Source: SVTX01 sp045588675
GTDB lineage: Bacteria > Bacillota > Clostridia > Oscillospirales > CAG-272
DNA length: 38,481 nucleotides
Assembly (NCBI GenBank): GCA_045588675.1
Contig: JAZNER010000072.1
Span: forward strand, 1 to 38,481
Reading direction: 5' to 3'
Below the pieces are notes generated by a model, which saw only the letters and a program-made list of their open reading frames with translations, was not told the DNA's origin and ran no database searches. Made by a program: the position numbers and the translations under genes. Positions 13,915-22,553 of the stretch are shown here, piece after piece (position 1 is the first letter of the stretch; each line of letters starts with the position of its first letter).

Positions 13915-14508
13915 ATGATAATTGAACAGCGGCTATTAACACCAAACACGTGGTCACGGCCACAGCTAAAAATCAAAGAGTTTAAAGCAATCGTAATACA
14001 TTGGACGGCAAACCCAAACGCGAACGCAAAACAGAATTGGCTCTATTTTGAAGCCAAAAAAACAGGCATGAGCAGCTACGGCTCGGCTCATTACATCATC
14101 GGGCAGGACGGCGAAACAATACAGGCAATTCCCGACAATGAAATTGCCTACCATTGCGGCAGCAGCCAAAAAGACCCAGCAAGTGGGCAGATTTACACAA
14201 ATTACGCGCGTAAAAAATTCGGACATTACGCCGTACATTTCCAAAACACAAGCCCGAACTTTTGCACAATCGGCGTGGAATTATGTCCGACCGATAACGA
14301 CGGCCATTTTACCGAAAGAACAATAAACGTCGCCGTTGAATTGTGCGTGCATTTATGCAATAAGCACCACCTCACCGCGGACGACATCACAACACACCAC
14401 GAAATAGTCGGTTGGAAAGATTGCCCGCGATTATGGACGAAACAGCCCGAACTATTAGACGCTTTCCGCGCAAGCGTAGCAGACGCACTCGCACGGCAGG
14501 GGGTCTAA
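13915..14508 (+). CDS. Endolysin, N-acetylmuramoyl-L-alanine amidase
   Basis: The 197-residue protein is an Amidase_2-type zinc enzyme. His29 (AIVIHWTA), His162 (TTHHEIVGW) and Cys170 (KDCPRLW) occupy the zinc positions known from T7 lysozyme, with the H-X7-C spacing conserved. The fold spans residues 20-180 and no separate wall-binding domain is present. No signal peptide is visible, so export would depend on a holin. It opens the lysis cassette, which continues with membrane and spanin genes. Confidence 0.92.
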   Translation: MIIEQRLLTPNTWSRPQLKIKEFKAIVIHWTANPNANAKQNWLYFEAKKTGMSSYGSAHYIIGQDGETIQAIPDNEIAYHCGSSQKDPASGQIYTNYARKKFGHYAVHFQNTSPNFCTIGVELCPTDNDGHFTERTINVAVELCVHLCNKHHLTADDITTHHEIVGWKDCPRLWTKQPELLDAFRASVADALARQGV

Positions 14509-14509
14509 A

Positions 14510-14998
14510 ATGTGGGAAACAATCAGCACAGTATTAACCAGCGCGAACGCATGGCAAGTTTTAATTTTCCTCGCAATCGCGGTTTTTATTTTTGTAATTT
14601 TGGTAAAAGGCGGCGTTATCGCCATAAAAACAAAGCATTTTAGAATTGGACAGGCAGAACAAGAGCGGGAAATAATACGCCGACAGGTAGAAGCCGCACA
14701 CGATTTTATTATGAGCATTGAGAGCAAAATCAACACCGACACATCGCACTATAACGGATATTTCATAAAGTTTATTTTAGAGCGCGTATATGACAAGGCG
14801 ATTGAATGGATATTGTTTAATCATATCAGCAATACGCCTATGTATGTACAGGACAAACAGGACACAGTTTGTAATTTGGTTTACACATTCGACATTAGGG
14901 ACGAGTTCAAGACACCCGAATTTAAAAAGCGTATGTGTAATTGGACGCAGGAACTTATAGTAAAGCTCGTGCAGACGCGCGAACTTTACAACAAATAG
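14510..14998 (+). CDS. Membrane-anchored protein of the lysis cassette
   Basis: The product is 162 residues with one strong N-terminal membrane segment (about 13-35, AWQVLIFLAIAVFIFVILVK). A charged coiled-coil stretch (QAEQEREIIRRQVEAAHDF) and a soluble helical domain of about 100 residues follow. It starts 1 nt after the amidase stop. It could be an unusual holin, an antiholin or an amidase regulator. The size of the soluble part argues against a simple pore protein. Confidence 0.65.
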   Translation: MWETISTVLTSANAWQVLIFLAIAVFIFVILVKGGVIAIKTKHFRIGQAEQEREIIRRQVEAAHDFIMSIESKINTDTSHYNGYFIKFILERVYDKAIEWILFNHISNTPMYVQDKQDTVCNLVYTFDIRDEFKTPEFKKRMCNWTQELIVKLVQTRELYNK

Positions 14999-15007
14999 GG
15001 GGATATA

Positions 15008-15220
15008 ATGAGCGAGGAAAAACCAGCAGAGAAAAAGCACAGCAAATTAACATCAGTAAAGCTATGGGTGACACTATGGGCTATTGCCATGGTTTCATTT
15101 ATCGTAATTGCCAACCGTACGGAGTTTTTGAACATCGCGCAGCCGCTTTGTTTCGTTCCGCTCGGCTATTTGGGCGTGAACGTATGGCAAAAAAAGATTT
15201 ATGAGGATAGCGCAAAATGA
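15008..15220 (+). CDS. Holin-like protein
   Basis: The product, 70 residues, has two probable membrane segments (about 19-36 and 43-60), a charged N-terminus (MSEEKPAEKKHSK) and a charged C-terminus (QKKIYEDSAK), the profile of a class II holin. It lies between the amidase and the spanin pair. AGGGGG precedes ATG 15008, and the stop overlaps the next start. Confidence 0.65.
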   Translation: MSEEKPAEKKHSKLTSVKLWVTLWAIAMVSFIVIANRTEFLNIAQPLCFVPLGYLGVNVWQKKIYEDSAK

Positions 15221-15486
15221 CAATAGCGGGCTGGATAATTACGGGGCTTGTATTTGCTCTTGTCGCTACATTAGGAATCGGAGCAGCAGCCCTTAACATG
15301 GAACGCAAGCGGCACGAACGGGAAGAAAACAAAATCAGACAAGAGGGGGCGGAAAATGCGCAGCACACAGCGGACATCATTACCGAAGCAGAAAAGATTA
15401 AAAACAATGCTAACACGGGCAATCATTCTAACGATTTGCATACTATGGCCGACCAGCTGCACCACTACGCGAACGGCGGGAAATAA
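15217..15486 (+). CDS. Inner-membrane spanin (Rz-like)
   Basis: The product, 89 residues, has an N-terminal membrane anchor (about 4-26) followed by a periplasmic coiled coil (NMERKRHEREENKIRQEGAE to about residue 65). This is the layout of i-spanins. The outer-membrane lipoprotein partner gene begins inside it in another frame. The pair would bridge the periplasm and fuse the membranes in the final step of lysis, which implies a diderm host. Confidence 0.75.
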   Translation: MTIAGWIITGLVFALVATLGIGAAALNMERKRHEREENKIRQEGAENAQHTADIITEAEKIKNNANTGNHSNDLHTMADQLHHYANGGK

Positions 15487-15679
15487 CCCCGCCCCGAAAT
15501 ACTACCCGCCCGACCCATACACCGCCGACGGCGTTCTCGTATGGGAAGAAATAAAGGACGGGCAGACATTCACGGCCAGTGAGGACGGAATATTTCTGCC
15601 GTGGTGGTATTGGCAGCAAGTTTATAACTACATCGTAAACACACAGAGCGCGCAGGAAATCGCCAGCGAGGAAAAATGA
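15407..15679 (+). CDS. Outer-membrane spanin lipoprotein (Rz1-like)
   Basis: The product is 90 residues. A signal peptide MLTRAIILTICILWPTSC places Cys18 as the lipid-modified residue; Pro at -3 is atypical, but spirochaetal lipoboxes are relaxed. A Pro-rich stretch (NNPAPKYYPPDPY) and a short acidic C-terminal domain follow. The gene starts 80 nt before the end of the i-spanin gene in another frame, the classic overlapping Rz/Rz1 layout. Its frame is open further upstream (to 15356), but only the start at 15407 gives a signal peptide at the N-terminus. Confidence 0.7.
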   Translation: MLTRAIILTICILWPTSCTTTRTAGNNPAPKYYPPDPYTADGVLVWEEIKDGQTFTASEDGIFLPWWYWQQVYNYIVNTQSAQEIASEEK

Positions 15680-15684
15680 CTATA
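15676..15684 (+). promoter_or_regulatory. ATGACTATA motif, copy 4
   Basis: The motif overlaps the o-spanin stop and lies exactly 14 nt (ATG to ATG) before the ParB-methyltransferase start. As a reading frame it is MTIKA followed by TGA overlapping that start as ATGA. No ribosome-binding site lies between, so the downstream gene depends on the motif, on coupling, or on leaderless initiation. Confidence 0.5.
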
Positions 15685-15689
15685 AAAGC

Positions 15690-17099
15690 ATGAGGATAAC
15701 CTGCGAAACAAAAGACACCCTGCCGTTATCCGCTTTGACCGAGTTTCAAGGCGGATTAAAGAAGCGCACGGCAGACGATACAAAGAAAATCGAAAAGAGC
15801 ATAAACGATTACGGATTTGCAACGCCCTTTTTTGTATGGCGGCACGACGGCATAAACAGCGTATTAGACGGCCACGGCAGACTACAAGCATTAAAAGAAA
15901 TGCAGAAGCGCGGCGAAGAAATCCCCGCCCTGCCCGTCGTATACATCGACTGCACCAACGAAGCAGCCGCCAAAAATCTATTATTGCGCATTTGCAGCAC
16001 ATACGGCGAAATGACCGCGCAAACCGTCCGCGACTTCATCAAAGAATTAGAAATCGCGTTCGACGATATACGCCTGCCATGCGGCACAATCGACCTCACT
16101 CCGCTAGATAAAAAGAAAATGGACGACACCAAAAAGACATTGCGCCAGCAATTCCTTGTTCCGCCGTTTTCCGTATTAGATACCCGTCAAGGCTATTGGC
16201 AAGACCGCAAAAAGCAGTGGAAAAGCATAGGTATAAAATCCGAAGAGGGGCGCGACAATAAGATGTTGAAGCACCTCAAAGAAAACGCCAGCAAAGTGAA
16301 CGGCGGCGCAGAAAACACATTGAGCGAAGTTTCAATATTTGACCCCGTATTATGCGAAACAATGTATACATGGTTTTGTATGCCACACGGCAGCGTGTTA
16401 GACCCATTCGCAGGGGGAAGCGTTCGGGGCATTGTAGCAAGCTATAAACACATGAAATACACGGGCTTTGACATTCGCCCCGAACAGGTAGAAGCCAACG
16501 AAAAACAAAAGGTGATCTGCGACGGTAACGAATACGCCCCGCAATGGATTTGTAAAGACAGCGCGAAAATGGGCGAAGTGCTGGGGGGCGAAATGTACGA
16601 TTTTGTATTTAGCTGCCCACCCTATGCAGATTTAGAGAAATACAGCGACATTGACGGCGACATCTCAAATATGGATTATCCGCAGTTTTTGGAAACATAC
16701 CGCGCAATCATCAAGGCGGCCGTTTCACATTTGAAAGATAACCGCTTCGCCGTTTTTGTAGTCGGCGAGGTACGAAATAAAAAGACGGGCGAATATTATA
16801 ATTTTGTACCCGATACAATAAAGGCATTTGAGGACGCGGGCTTAAAATATTACAACGAAATCATATTGCTAAATGTAGCAGGCGGGAAAGCGTACACAGC
16901 AGGGCACGACGCAAAGAAAAGCCGCAAGATTGCAAAAGTACATCAGAATATACTCGCATTTGTAAAAGGCGACGCAGACGAAGCGGCGAAAATCCACGAG
17001 CAAGTATTAGTTTTTCTCAAAGGAAACAGCAAGGAAGCTAACGCCGATTTAGGCGAGTTCCGCGCCGATAACTGCATATTGCCCGAAATGTTCGAGTAA
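15690..17099 (+). CDS. ParB-like / DNA methyltransferase fusion
   Basis: The 469-residue protein starts with a ParB/sulfiredoxin-like domain (about 5-150; TKKIEKSINDYGFATPFFVW and VLDGHGRLQALKEMQKRGEE). A DNA amino-methyltransferase follows: AdoMet-binding motif DPFAGG (238-243) and catalytic motif CPPY (309-312), a variant of (D/N/S)PPY seen in related phage enzymes. It would modify phage DNA and may protect it from host restriction. It lies between lysis and terminase genes and is preceded by an ATGACTATA motif. Confidence 0.88.
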   Translation: MRITCETKDTLPLSALTEFQGGLKKRTADDTKKIEKSINDYGFATPFFVWRHDGINSVLDGHGRLQALKEMQKRGEEIPALPVVYIDCTNEAAAKNLLLRICSTYGEMTAQTVRDFIKELEIAFDDIRLPCGTIDLTPLDKKKMDDTKKTLRQQFLVPPFSVLDTRQGYWQDRKKQWKSIGIKSEEGRDNKMLKHLKENASKVNGGAENTLSEVSIFDPVLCETMYTWFCMPHGSVLDPFAGGSVRGIVASYKHMKYTGFDIRPEQVEANEKQKVICDGNEYAPQWICKDSAKMGEVLGGEMYDFVFSCPPYADLEKYSDIDGDISNMDYPQFLETYRAIIKAAVSHLKDNRFAVFVVGEVRNKKTGEYYNFVPDTIKAFEDAGLKYYNEIILLNVAGGKAYTAGHDAKKSRKIAKVHQNILAFVKGDADEAAKIHEQVLVFLKGNSKEANADLGEFRADNCILPEMFE

Positions 17100-17126
17100 A
17101 TCCGATTTTTCCGAAACGGTGGGGAT

Positions 17127-17486
17127 ATGGGCAGAAAGAAAAAGATTTATAAAAAAGCAGATATTCTCGAAGCCATAAAAGGCAGCGGCGGCATAGTAAC
17201 AACCGTCGCCCTTGCCCTAAATTGCGATTGGCACACCGCAAAGGCAAATATAGAGAAATACGAAGAAACCCGCGAAGCGTTCGACGGCGAATTAGAAACG
17301 GGGCTGGATTTGGTAGAGGGCAAAGCATACCAGCAGGCAAAGAACGGCGACGGCGCGATGATACGCTTTATTTTAGCAACTAAAGGACGCAAACGCGGCT
17401 ACGGCGAAACAGCCCCGCAGGAATTGGACGACGCAGAGGATAACGAGCTGACAATCGAAATAGTGGACGGCGACGATGAGGATTAA
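17127..17486 (+). CDS. terS: Terminase small subunit
   Basis: The 119-residue protein has an N-terminal helix-turn-helix region (KKADILEAIKGSGGIVTTVA then LNCDWHTAKANIEKY). A helical part with KAYQQAKNGDGAMIRFILAT and KGRKRGYGE follows, a combination common in small terminase subunits, and then an acidic tail. It recognises the packaging site and hands DNA to the large subunit encoded by the overlapping next gene. Confidence 0.85.
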   Translation: MGRKKKIYKKADILEAIKGSGGIVTTVALALNCDWHTAKANIEKYEETREAFDGELETGLDLVEGKAYQQAKNGDGAMIRFILATKGRKRGYGETAPQELDDAEDNELTIEIVDGDDED

Positions 17487-18771
17487 ATCAAACACGATAT
17501 TTGCAAAAAAATATAATAAGCTCTTCCGAATGATTATGAAGCACGAATACACCGAGTACACGCTGACAGGCGGCCGCGGCTCGTGCAAATCCTCGTTTAT
17601 ATCGCTATGTATAATTATCTTGATTGTGATGTTTCCGCAATTCAACGCGCTTATTATCCGCAAGAACGCGAACACATTACGCACCAGCGTATACGAGCAA
17701 ATCATTTGGGCAATAGAACGCTTAGGACTACGCAGCCGCTTTAAAATCCCGAAATCAGAAACAAGCGCGCTGCCGATTGTGTACCGCCGAAAGAACGGCA
17801 CAAAGCAATACATCATTTTCAGAGGTTGCGACAATCCCGAAAAGATTAAATCAATCAAGATTGCGCAGGGCTATTTTGGTTTGATTTGGTTTGAAGAAAA
17901 AACCGAGTTCACACCCGCAGAGATACAGAATGTCAAAGTATCAGCCATGCGCGGCGGCAGCAAGTTCTATGTATTTGAATCATACAACCCGCCAAGCGCA
18001 AAACGCCATTGGTGCAACACCGACGCACGCACACCGAAAAAAGACCGCGTCGTTTTTCACACCACTTATTTAGACATACCGCGCGAATGGCTCGGCGAAG
18101 TAATATTAAACGAAATCGAGTACACAAAGCAGACCAACGAGCGCGCATATCGCAATATATTTTTGGGAGAGCCGACGGGCACAGGATTAAACATCTTTGA
18201 AAACATCGAGCTGCGCGAAATTACCGACGAGGAAATCGCAACCTTTGATTATATCTACAACGGCATAGACTGGGGATATTACCCCGACCCGTTCGCATGG
18301 GGGCGAATGTGCTACGACGCGCGCAAAGCAACGCTCTACATTTACGACGAGCTTTATTTATACAAACATGGAAACATACAGGCCAGCAACGCGCTACAAG
18401 AATACCTCGAAGAGCAATGTTTAGACGAGGACGGCAAACCGCGCTTTAATGTCATGGCCGACAGAATCGAAGCCGACAGCGCAGAACCGAAAAGCGTAAA
18501 CGATTTTTATAAATGGGGCTGGAACATACGCGGCGCAAAAAAAGGCGCGGGCAGTTTGGAAGCGGGCTATAAATGGCTGCAAGGTTTACGGGCGATTGTA
18601 ATAGACCCCGTGCGCTGTCCGAAAATGGCCGACGAGTTCACGCTATACGAATACGAAATCGACAAGCGGACGGGCGAAATAGTAAGTGGCTACCCGCAAG
18701 GCCAGCCCGACCACGGCATGGCATTAACACGCTACGCAACAGAGCCGATATGGCGGCACGGCGGCGAGTAA
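17476..18771 (+). CDS. terL: Terminase large subunit
   Basis: The 431-residue protein has Walker A GGRGSCKSS (32-40), Walker B GLIWFEEKTEF and a coupling motif region around ESYNPP. The RNase-H-like nuclease half starts at GIDWGYYPDPFAW, with further acidic positions in RIEADSAEPKS and PDHGMALTRYA. This is the PBSX/Terminase_3 type. It pumps DNA into the procapsid and cuts it. It overlaps the small subunit by 11 nt. The portal follows after a 134-bp gap. Confidence 0.95.
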   Translation: MRIKSNTIFAKKYNKLFRMIMKHEYTEYTLTGGRGSCKSSFISLCIIILIVMFPQFNALIIRKNANTLRTSVYEQIIWAIERLGLRSRFKIPKSETSALPIVYRRKNGTKQYIIFRGCDNPEKIKSIKIAQGYFGLIWFEEKTEFTPAEIQNVKVSAMRGGSKFYVFESYNPPSAKRHWCNTDARTPKKDRVVFHTTYLDIPREWLGEVILNEIEYTKQTNERAYRNIFLGEPTGTGLNIFENIELREITDEEIATFDYIYNGIDWGYYPDPFAWGRMCYDARKATLYIYDELYLYKHGNIQASNALQEYLEEQCLDEDGKPRFNVMADRIEADSAEPKSVNDFYKWGWNIRGAKKGAGSLEAGYKWLQGLRAIVIDPVRCPKMADEFTLYEYEIDKRTGEIVSGYPQGQPDHGMALTRYATEPIWRHGGE

Positions 18772-18797
18772 AAAACGCCCCGCAGACGCGCTACAAC

Positions 18798-18834
18798 CAA
18801 GTTTAAAACTACTTTGTGGCATAAATCGACAAAT
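18798..18834 (+). repeat. 37-bp intergenic repeat, copy A
   Basis: CAAGTTTAAAACTACTTT, then GTG, then GCATAAATCGACAAAT, recurs at 22554-22590 with CTA in place of GTG. Both copies lie in intergenic gaps upstream of an ATGACTATA motif (here 84 bp before copy 5). It may be an upstream activator site or part of a late promoter. Confidence 0.7.
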
Positions 18835-18880
18835 AACACGGACGCGGACAAAACGGCGCGTTATTGGCAATTTTCCGCAA

Positions 18881-18889
18881 ATGACTATA
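18881..18889 (+). promoter_or_regulatory. ATGACTATA motif, copy 5
   Basis: The motif lies in the gap between terminase and portal genes, 25 nt before ATG 18906, with GAGGA between as ribosome-binding site. It follows the 37-bp repeat at 18798-18834. As a frame it would run ten codons and overlap the portal start. Confidence 0.55.
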
Positions 18890-18905
18890 AAAGCGAGGAT
18901 ATACA

Positions 18906-20294
18906 ATGTTTGAAAAGATTAAGGGGTTTTTTATGAACATACTAGGGTTATTCCACAACTACACAATTAAAGACATTACGGGCATTGATACGAACATCAG
19001 CGCGGAAATGTACAACGCAATAGAATTGTGGTCGGCCATGATGAGCGGTCAAGCTCCATGGAATGACAAAGCCCCACCATGCGGCGTGCTAGACCAAATT
19101 GCGGGCGAATTGCACATCATGGTTTCACGCGAAATCGGGCTAGATGTTGAGAATGAAGCCATACGCCCAGCAATGGAGCATATAAACAAGAATGTCGATA
19201 AAATCGTCGATTACATCGCACTATTAGGCGGCTGCATTGTCCGCCCTATTTTCAGTAATGGCAAATTGCAATACGAAACGCTGCCACTCGGTAATTACCT
19301 ACCGACCCGCTACGATTTTGACGGCACACTAACAGGCGCGCTAATTATGAAGCCGATTGTAAACGGTTCTAAAAAATGGCTGCTAACAGAAAATCACACA
19401 TTCGAGAATAACGCGCACACCGTAGAGTGTACCCTTTACCGCAACGAGGGCGGTTCATTACGAAAAACAACGCTGGCAGATTGCCCGCAGACAGCAGACA
19501 TCACACCGATTTATACATGGCAGAATGTAAAGCAGCCTATGATTATCGAGTTTAGAGCGCACACCCTAAACAAGATTGACGGCTCAAATGTTCCCGTGCC
19601 AATTATCGCGGGTGCAGAGGATTTAATAAAAGAAGCCGACGAACAATTCGAGCGCATGAATTGGGAGCAGCGCGGCGGAGAAATGCGCGTATTTGCCGAC
19701 CGCGATATGTTCGCCAAACGACAGAAGCGCGACGGCAAAGAATCGGGCGTAAAAATGACACCCGATTTGAATAGATTGCTCGTGCAGGTAGAGGGCGACG
19801 GCAGCGCAGAGGGGAAGAAAATCACCGAACACGCGCCGACATTGCGCACAGCCGCACAAAATGAAATGTTGCAGCAGATTTTCCGCCGTATCGAATTAAC
19901 AAGCAAAATGGGAAAAGGCACAATTTCCGACATGGAGAGCGTACAGCAGACCGCCGAACAGTACAACGGCGGCCGTAAAAAGCTCTACGCGCTTGTAGAT
20001 AACATCGAGGACGAAATCGAAACTAAATACCAACAATGCGCAACTGTATTGGCACACATGGCCGCAGCCTATAAGCTCGGCTCAAATAACGCAAAAATAA
20101 CAATCACATGGAACGAGGACGCAACCCGCAAAGATATGACCGCGGCTAAACAATTAGCAATGCAGGAAATCAACACGGGCGTTAAAAATAAATGGGAATA
20201 CCGCCGCGACTTCTACGGAGAGGACGAAGCAGCAGCAAAGGCTAACGTTCCCGAAGAACCAGCAGCCCCCGACCCTTTCACATTTGGAGCGTAA
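18906..20294 (+). CDS. Portal protein
   Basis: The 462-residue protein is of the SPP1 gp6-like type. It shows YNAIELWSAMMSGQAPWNDK near the N-terminus, a wing region with RPIFSNGKLQYETLPLGNYL, and a stem/crown region with NRLLVQVEGDGSAEGKKITE and ELTSKMGKGTISDMESVQQT. It forms the dodecameric ring through which DNA passes. Its place after terminase and before the MuF-like gene is standard. Confidence 0.88.
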   Translation: MFEKIKGFFMNILGLFHNYTIKDITGIDTNISAEMYNAIELWSAMMSGQAPWNDKAPPCGVLDQIAGELHIMVSREIGLDVENEAIRPAMEHINKNVDKIVDYIALLGGCIVRPIFSNGKLQYETLPLGNYLPTRYDFDGTLTGALIMKPIVNGSKKWLLTENHTFENNAHTVECTLYRNEGGSLRKTTLADCPQTADITPIYTWQNVKQPMIIEFRAHTLNKIDGSNVPVPIIAGAEDLIKEADEQFERMNWEQRGGEMRVFADRDMFAKRQKRDGKESGVKMTPDLNRLLVQVEGDGSAEGKKITEHAPTLRTAAQNEMLQQIFRRIELTSKMGKGTISDMESVQQTAEQYNGGRKKLYALVDNIEDEIETKYQQCATVLAHMAAAYKLGSNNAKITITWNEDATRKDMTAAKQLAMQEINTGVKNKWEYRRDFYGEDEAAAKANVPEEPAAPDPFTFGA

Positions 20295-20297
20295 ACA

Positions 20298-20438
20298 ATG
20301 GCAAAGCACAACAAACAGAAAAAAGAAATCACAAAGAACGACCGCGCCGTTTTGGACGGGCTGCGCTATGCAATCAATCATTACCCATTACACCGCCGCA
20401 TAGTATTTGCATGGCGTATTATTCGGGGTAAGTTTTAG
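20298..20438 (+). CDS. Small basic protein, unknown
   Basis: The product, 46 residues, is strongly basic at the N-terminus (MAKHNKQKKEITKNDR) with a helical middle and the ending VFAWRIIRGKF. It starts 3 nt after the portal stop and ends 3 nt before the minor capsid gene. No family was recognised. The tight packing supports it being real. The position suggests a minor head or packaging factor. Confidence 0.5.
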   Translation: MAKHNKQKKEITKNDRAVLDGLRYAINHYPLHRRIVFAWRIIRGKF

Positions 20439-20441
20439 CCC

Positions 20442-22322
20442 ATGCTCTCGCCGCGCTATTTGGACGGTTTGTCCGATGAAATTATAGAAATCTACTCACA
20501 GCTAGAAGCCGACATATTGCAGGACATGGCGCGCCGCATTGCCCGCGTTGGTAAAATTACAGATATGACCAAATGGCAAGCGCAGATGTTAGCCGAAGCG
20601 GGCGGCCTAAAAAAGAACATCTCGCGGATCTTAGCGAAATATGACAAAGCAATCGTCAAACAGGTAAAAGACACATTCACCGAAGCAATGGAAACCAGCG
20701 CGAAAAACGACAACCGCATATTTAAGGCGGCAACAGGGCGGACAGTATCAGCCCCGAACGCGCAGCAGATGTTAGCAACTATTCAGAAATGCCATAGCGA
20801 CCTTTCACGATTGACGCTAACAACAGCGGCCACAACGCAAACGCAATTTGTACGGGAAGCAAACCGCGTCTACATGAATGTACAGAGCGGCGCGTTTGAT
20901 TACGATACAGCCATGAAAGACGCGGCCGACGAATTGGCAAAGCGCGGCATTACTACGGTACAGTACGAAAACGGCCGACCCGTCACCCGCTCTATAGAAT
21001 CAGCCGTCCGCATGAACATTTTAACCAGCGTAAACCAAACGGCAGCAAATCAGACGCTTAGCAACTGCGAAGAATTAGACTGCGACCTCGTCGAAACATC
21101 GGCACACATCGGAGCACGCCCCGAACATGAGGAATGGCAAGGGCAGATTTTCAGCAGAAGCGGAAACAATAAGAAATACCGCCCTTTTTCCGTTTGCGAA
21201 TTGGGAAGCGTTACGGGAATCTGCGGCATAAATTGCAAACATTCATTTTATCCGTATTTTGAGGGCATGGCCGAGCATTACACCGAAAAAGAACTCGACG
21301 AAATGGCCAGCGAGGAAGTAAGCTATAACGGGCAGAAAATGACACGCTACGAGGGCGAGCAGAAGCTGCGGGGCATTGAACGCAATATCAGACATTACAA
21401 GCGGCAGGCATTGACCGAGGAAGCGGCGGGCGTAGACAACAAAAAGGCGCGCCGTAAATTGGGCGAATGGCAAGCAGCGGCGCGGGATTTTACCAAGCAG
21501 ACGGGCATAGAGCGCGACAGGGCGCGGGAATACATCGGCACAAAGACAGGAAAGCAGCCGCGAGGAATCGAACCACGGCAAACGCTGCAGCCACCAACGC
21601 CGACAACAACCGCAACACCAGCGGCAACTGTAAACCCGCCAAGCGTTGCAACCGTACAAGCAACACAAGAAAAATTAAATACTTTAGTGGATAATCCAAA
21701 GAGCCAAGTCCGCGAATATGCCGAGCTATTAAAAATTGATAGCCGCCCTGCGCTCGCATTTGAAAAGCAGCCTACAGAATCGGACATTATCGCAAGACTT
21801 GCGGGCGGAGATAAAACAACAGGCAGTTGTTCCAGCGTAGCAAATGCCTATATTGCAAATAAAGGTGGTTTTGATGTATTGGATTTTAGGGGCGGCAAAA
21901 GTCTAGAATTATTTGCAAGTAGAAGTACATCGCTCGAAATGGCAAAGTTTAACGGCGTAGAAAGTTACACGGTAACGGAAACAAACCAAATAAAGGCTGG
22001 CTATGAATTATTAAACCACCTTGAAGTCGGCAAAGAATATAAACTAGGGGTCGGCCGTCATGCGGCAATCGTAAGAAAACTAAAGGACGGTAAGCGGCAG
22101 TATTTGGAAATGCAAAGCTCGGGCGGAAATGGCTGGAAAAACTTCGATGAAAGCACATTTAAAGATAGATTTGCTTGTAAGATACGCCGAAAATATTATC
22201 AAACCGCTTATTTAATTGAGCTTGAATCATTATCAAAAAGTCGCGAGTTTATAGAGTTAATGCAGTATTTAAATACAGCAGAAAGCGCACAAATTAAAGG
22301 TATAGGGGGCTGGGCTAAATGA
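20442..22322 (+). CDS. Minor capsid protein (MuF-like) fused to a papain-fold toxin domain
   Basis: The 626-residue protein has an N-terminal part (about 1-290) resembling phage minor capsid protein 2, with AVRMNILTSVNQTAANQTLS, ETSAHIGARPEHEEWQGQIF and GICGINCKHSFYPY. A charged region and a Pro/Thr-rich linker (about 383-410) follow. The C-terminal 170 residues look like a papain-fold toxin: Cys463 in GSCSSVANAYI, His540 in GVGRHAAIVRK, and an acidic/Gln position in RQYLEMQSS about 15 residues later. DNA from about 21660 is more AT-rich, suggesting a swapped module. The next gene overlaps by 4 nt and is a probable immunity gene. Confidence 0.75.
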   Translation: MLSPRYLDGLSDEIIEIYSQLEADILQDMARRIARVGKITDMTKWQAQMLAEAGGLKKNISRILAKYDKAIVKQVKDTFTEAMETSAKNDNRIFKAATGRTVSAPNAQQMLATIQKCHSDLSRLTLTTAATTQTQFVREANRVYMNVQSGAFDYDTAMKDAADELAKRGITTVQYENGRPVTRSIESAVRMNILTSVNQTAANQTLSNCEELDCDLVETSAHIGARPEHEEWQGQIFSRSGNNKKYRPFSVCELGSVTGICGINCKHSFYPYFEGMAEHYTEKELDEMASEEVSYNGQKMTRYEGEQKLRGIERNIRHYKRQALTEEAAGVDNKKARRKLGEWQAAARDFTKQTGIERDRAREYIGTKTGKQPRGIEPRQTLQPPTPTTTATPAATVNPPSVATVQATQEKLNTLVDNPKSQVREYAELLKIDSRPALAFEKQPTESDIIARLAGGDKTTGSCSSVANAYIANKGGFDVLDFRGGKSLELFASRSTSLEMAKFNGVESYTVTETNQIKAGYELLNHLEVGKEYKLGVGRHAAIVRKLKDGKRQYLEMQSSGGNGWKNFDESTFKDRFACKIRRKYYQTAYLIELESLSKSREFIELMQYLNTAESAQIKGIGGWAK

Positions 22323-22528
22323 TTTTTGAAAAAGAATCTGACGATAAAATGATTTATTGGGTAGACCCCGAGGACGACAGAGAAGATACAATACTCTTTT
22401 CGTTTGACGGAAAAACCGTTTTTAATTTTTGGCAAGATTACCCCGAAAAGTTAAGCCCCGAGCAAATACGGATATTTAAAAAAGAAAATCCGACACTTGC
22501 GGCATTAAAACCGACAAACAAAGCATAA
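22319..22528 (+). CDS. Probable immunity protein for the capsid-linked toxin
   Basis: The 69-residue acidic protein contains DGKTVFNFWQDYPEKLSPEQ followed by IRIFKKENPTLA. This pattern recalls a family of small immunity-like proteins with a DYP..LTPEQ..IF..ENP motif encoded beside polymorphic toxins. The start overlaps the toxin stop (ATGA), and base composition is AT-rich like the toxin module. It probably protects the lysogen by binding the papain-fold domain. The pairing is inferred from position and motif memory. Confidence 0.6.
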   Translation: MIFEKESDDKMIYWVDPEDDREDTILFSFDGKTVFNFWQDYPEKLSPEQIRIFKKENPTLAALKPTNKA

Positions 22529-22553
22529 AACAGCCCCATATTCGCGCTAGGAA

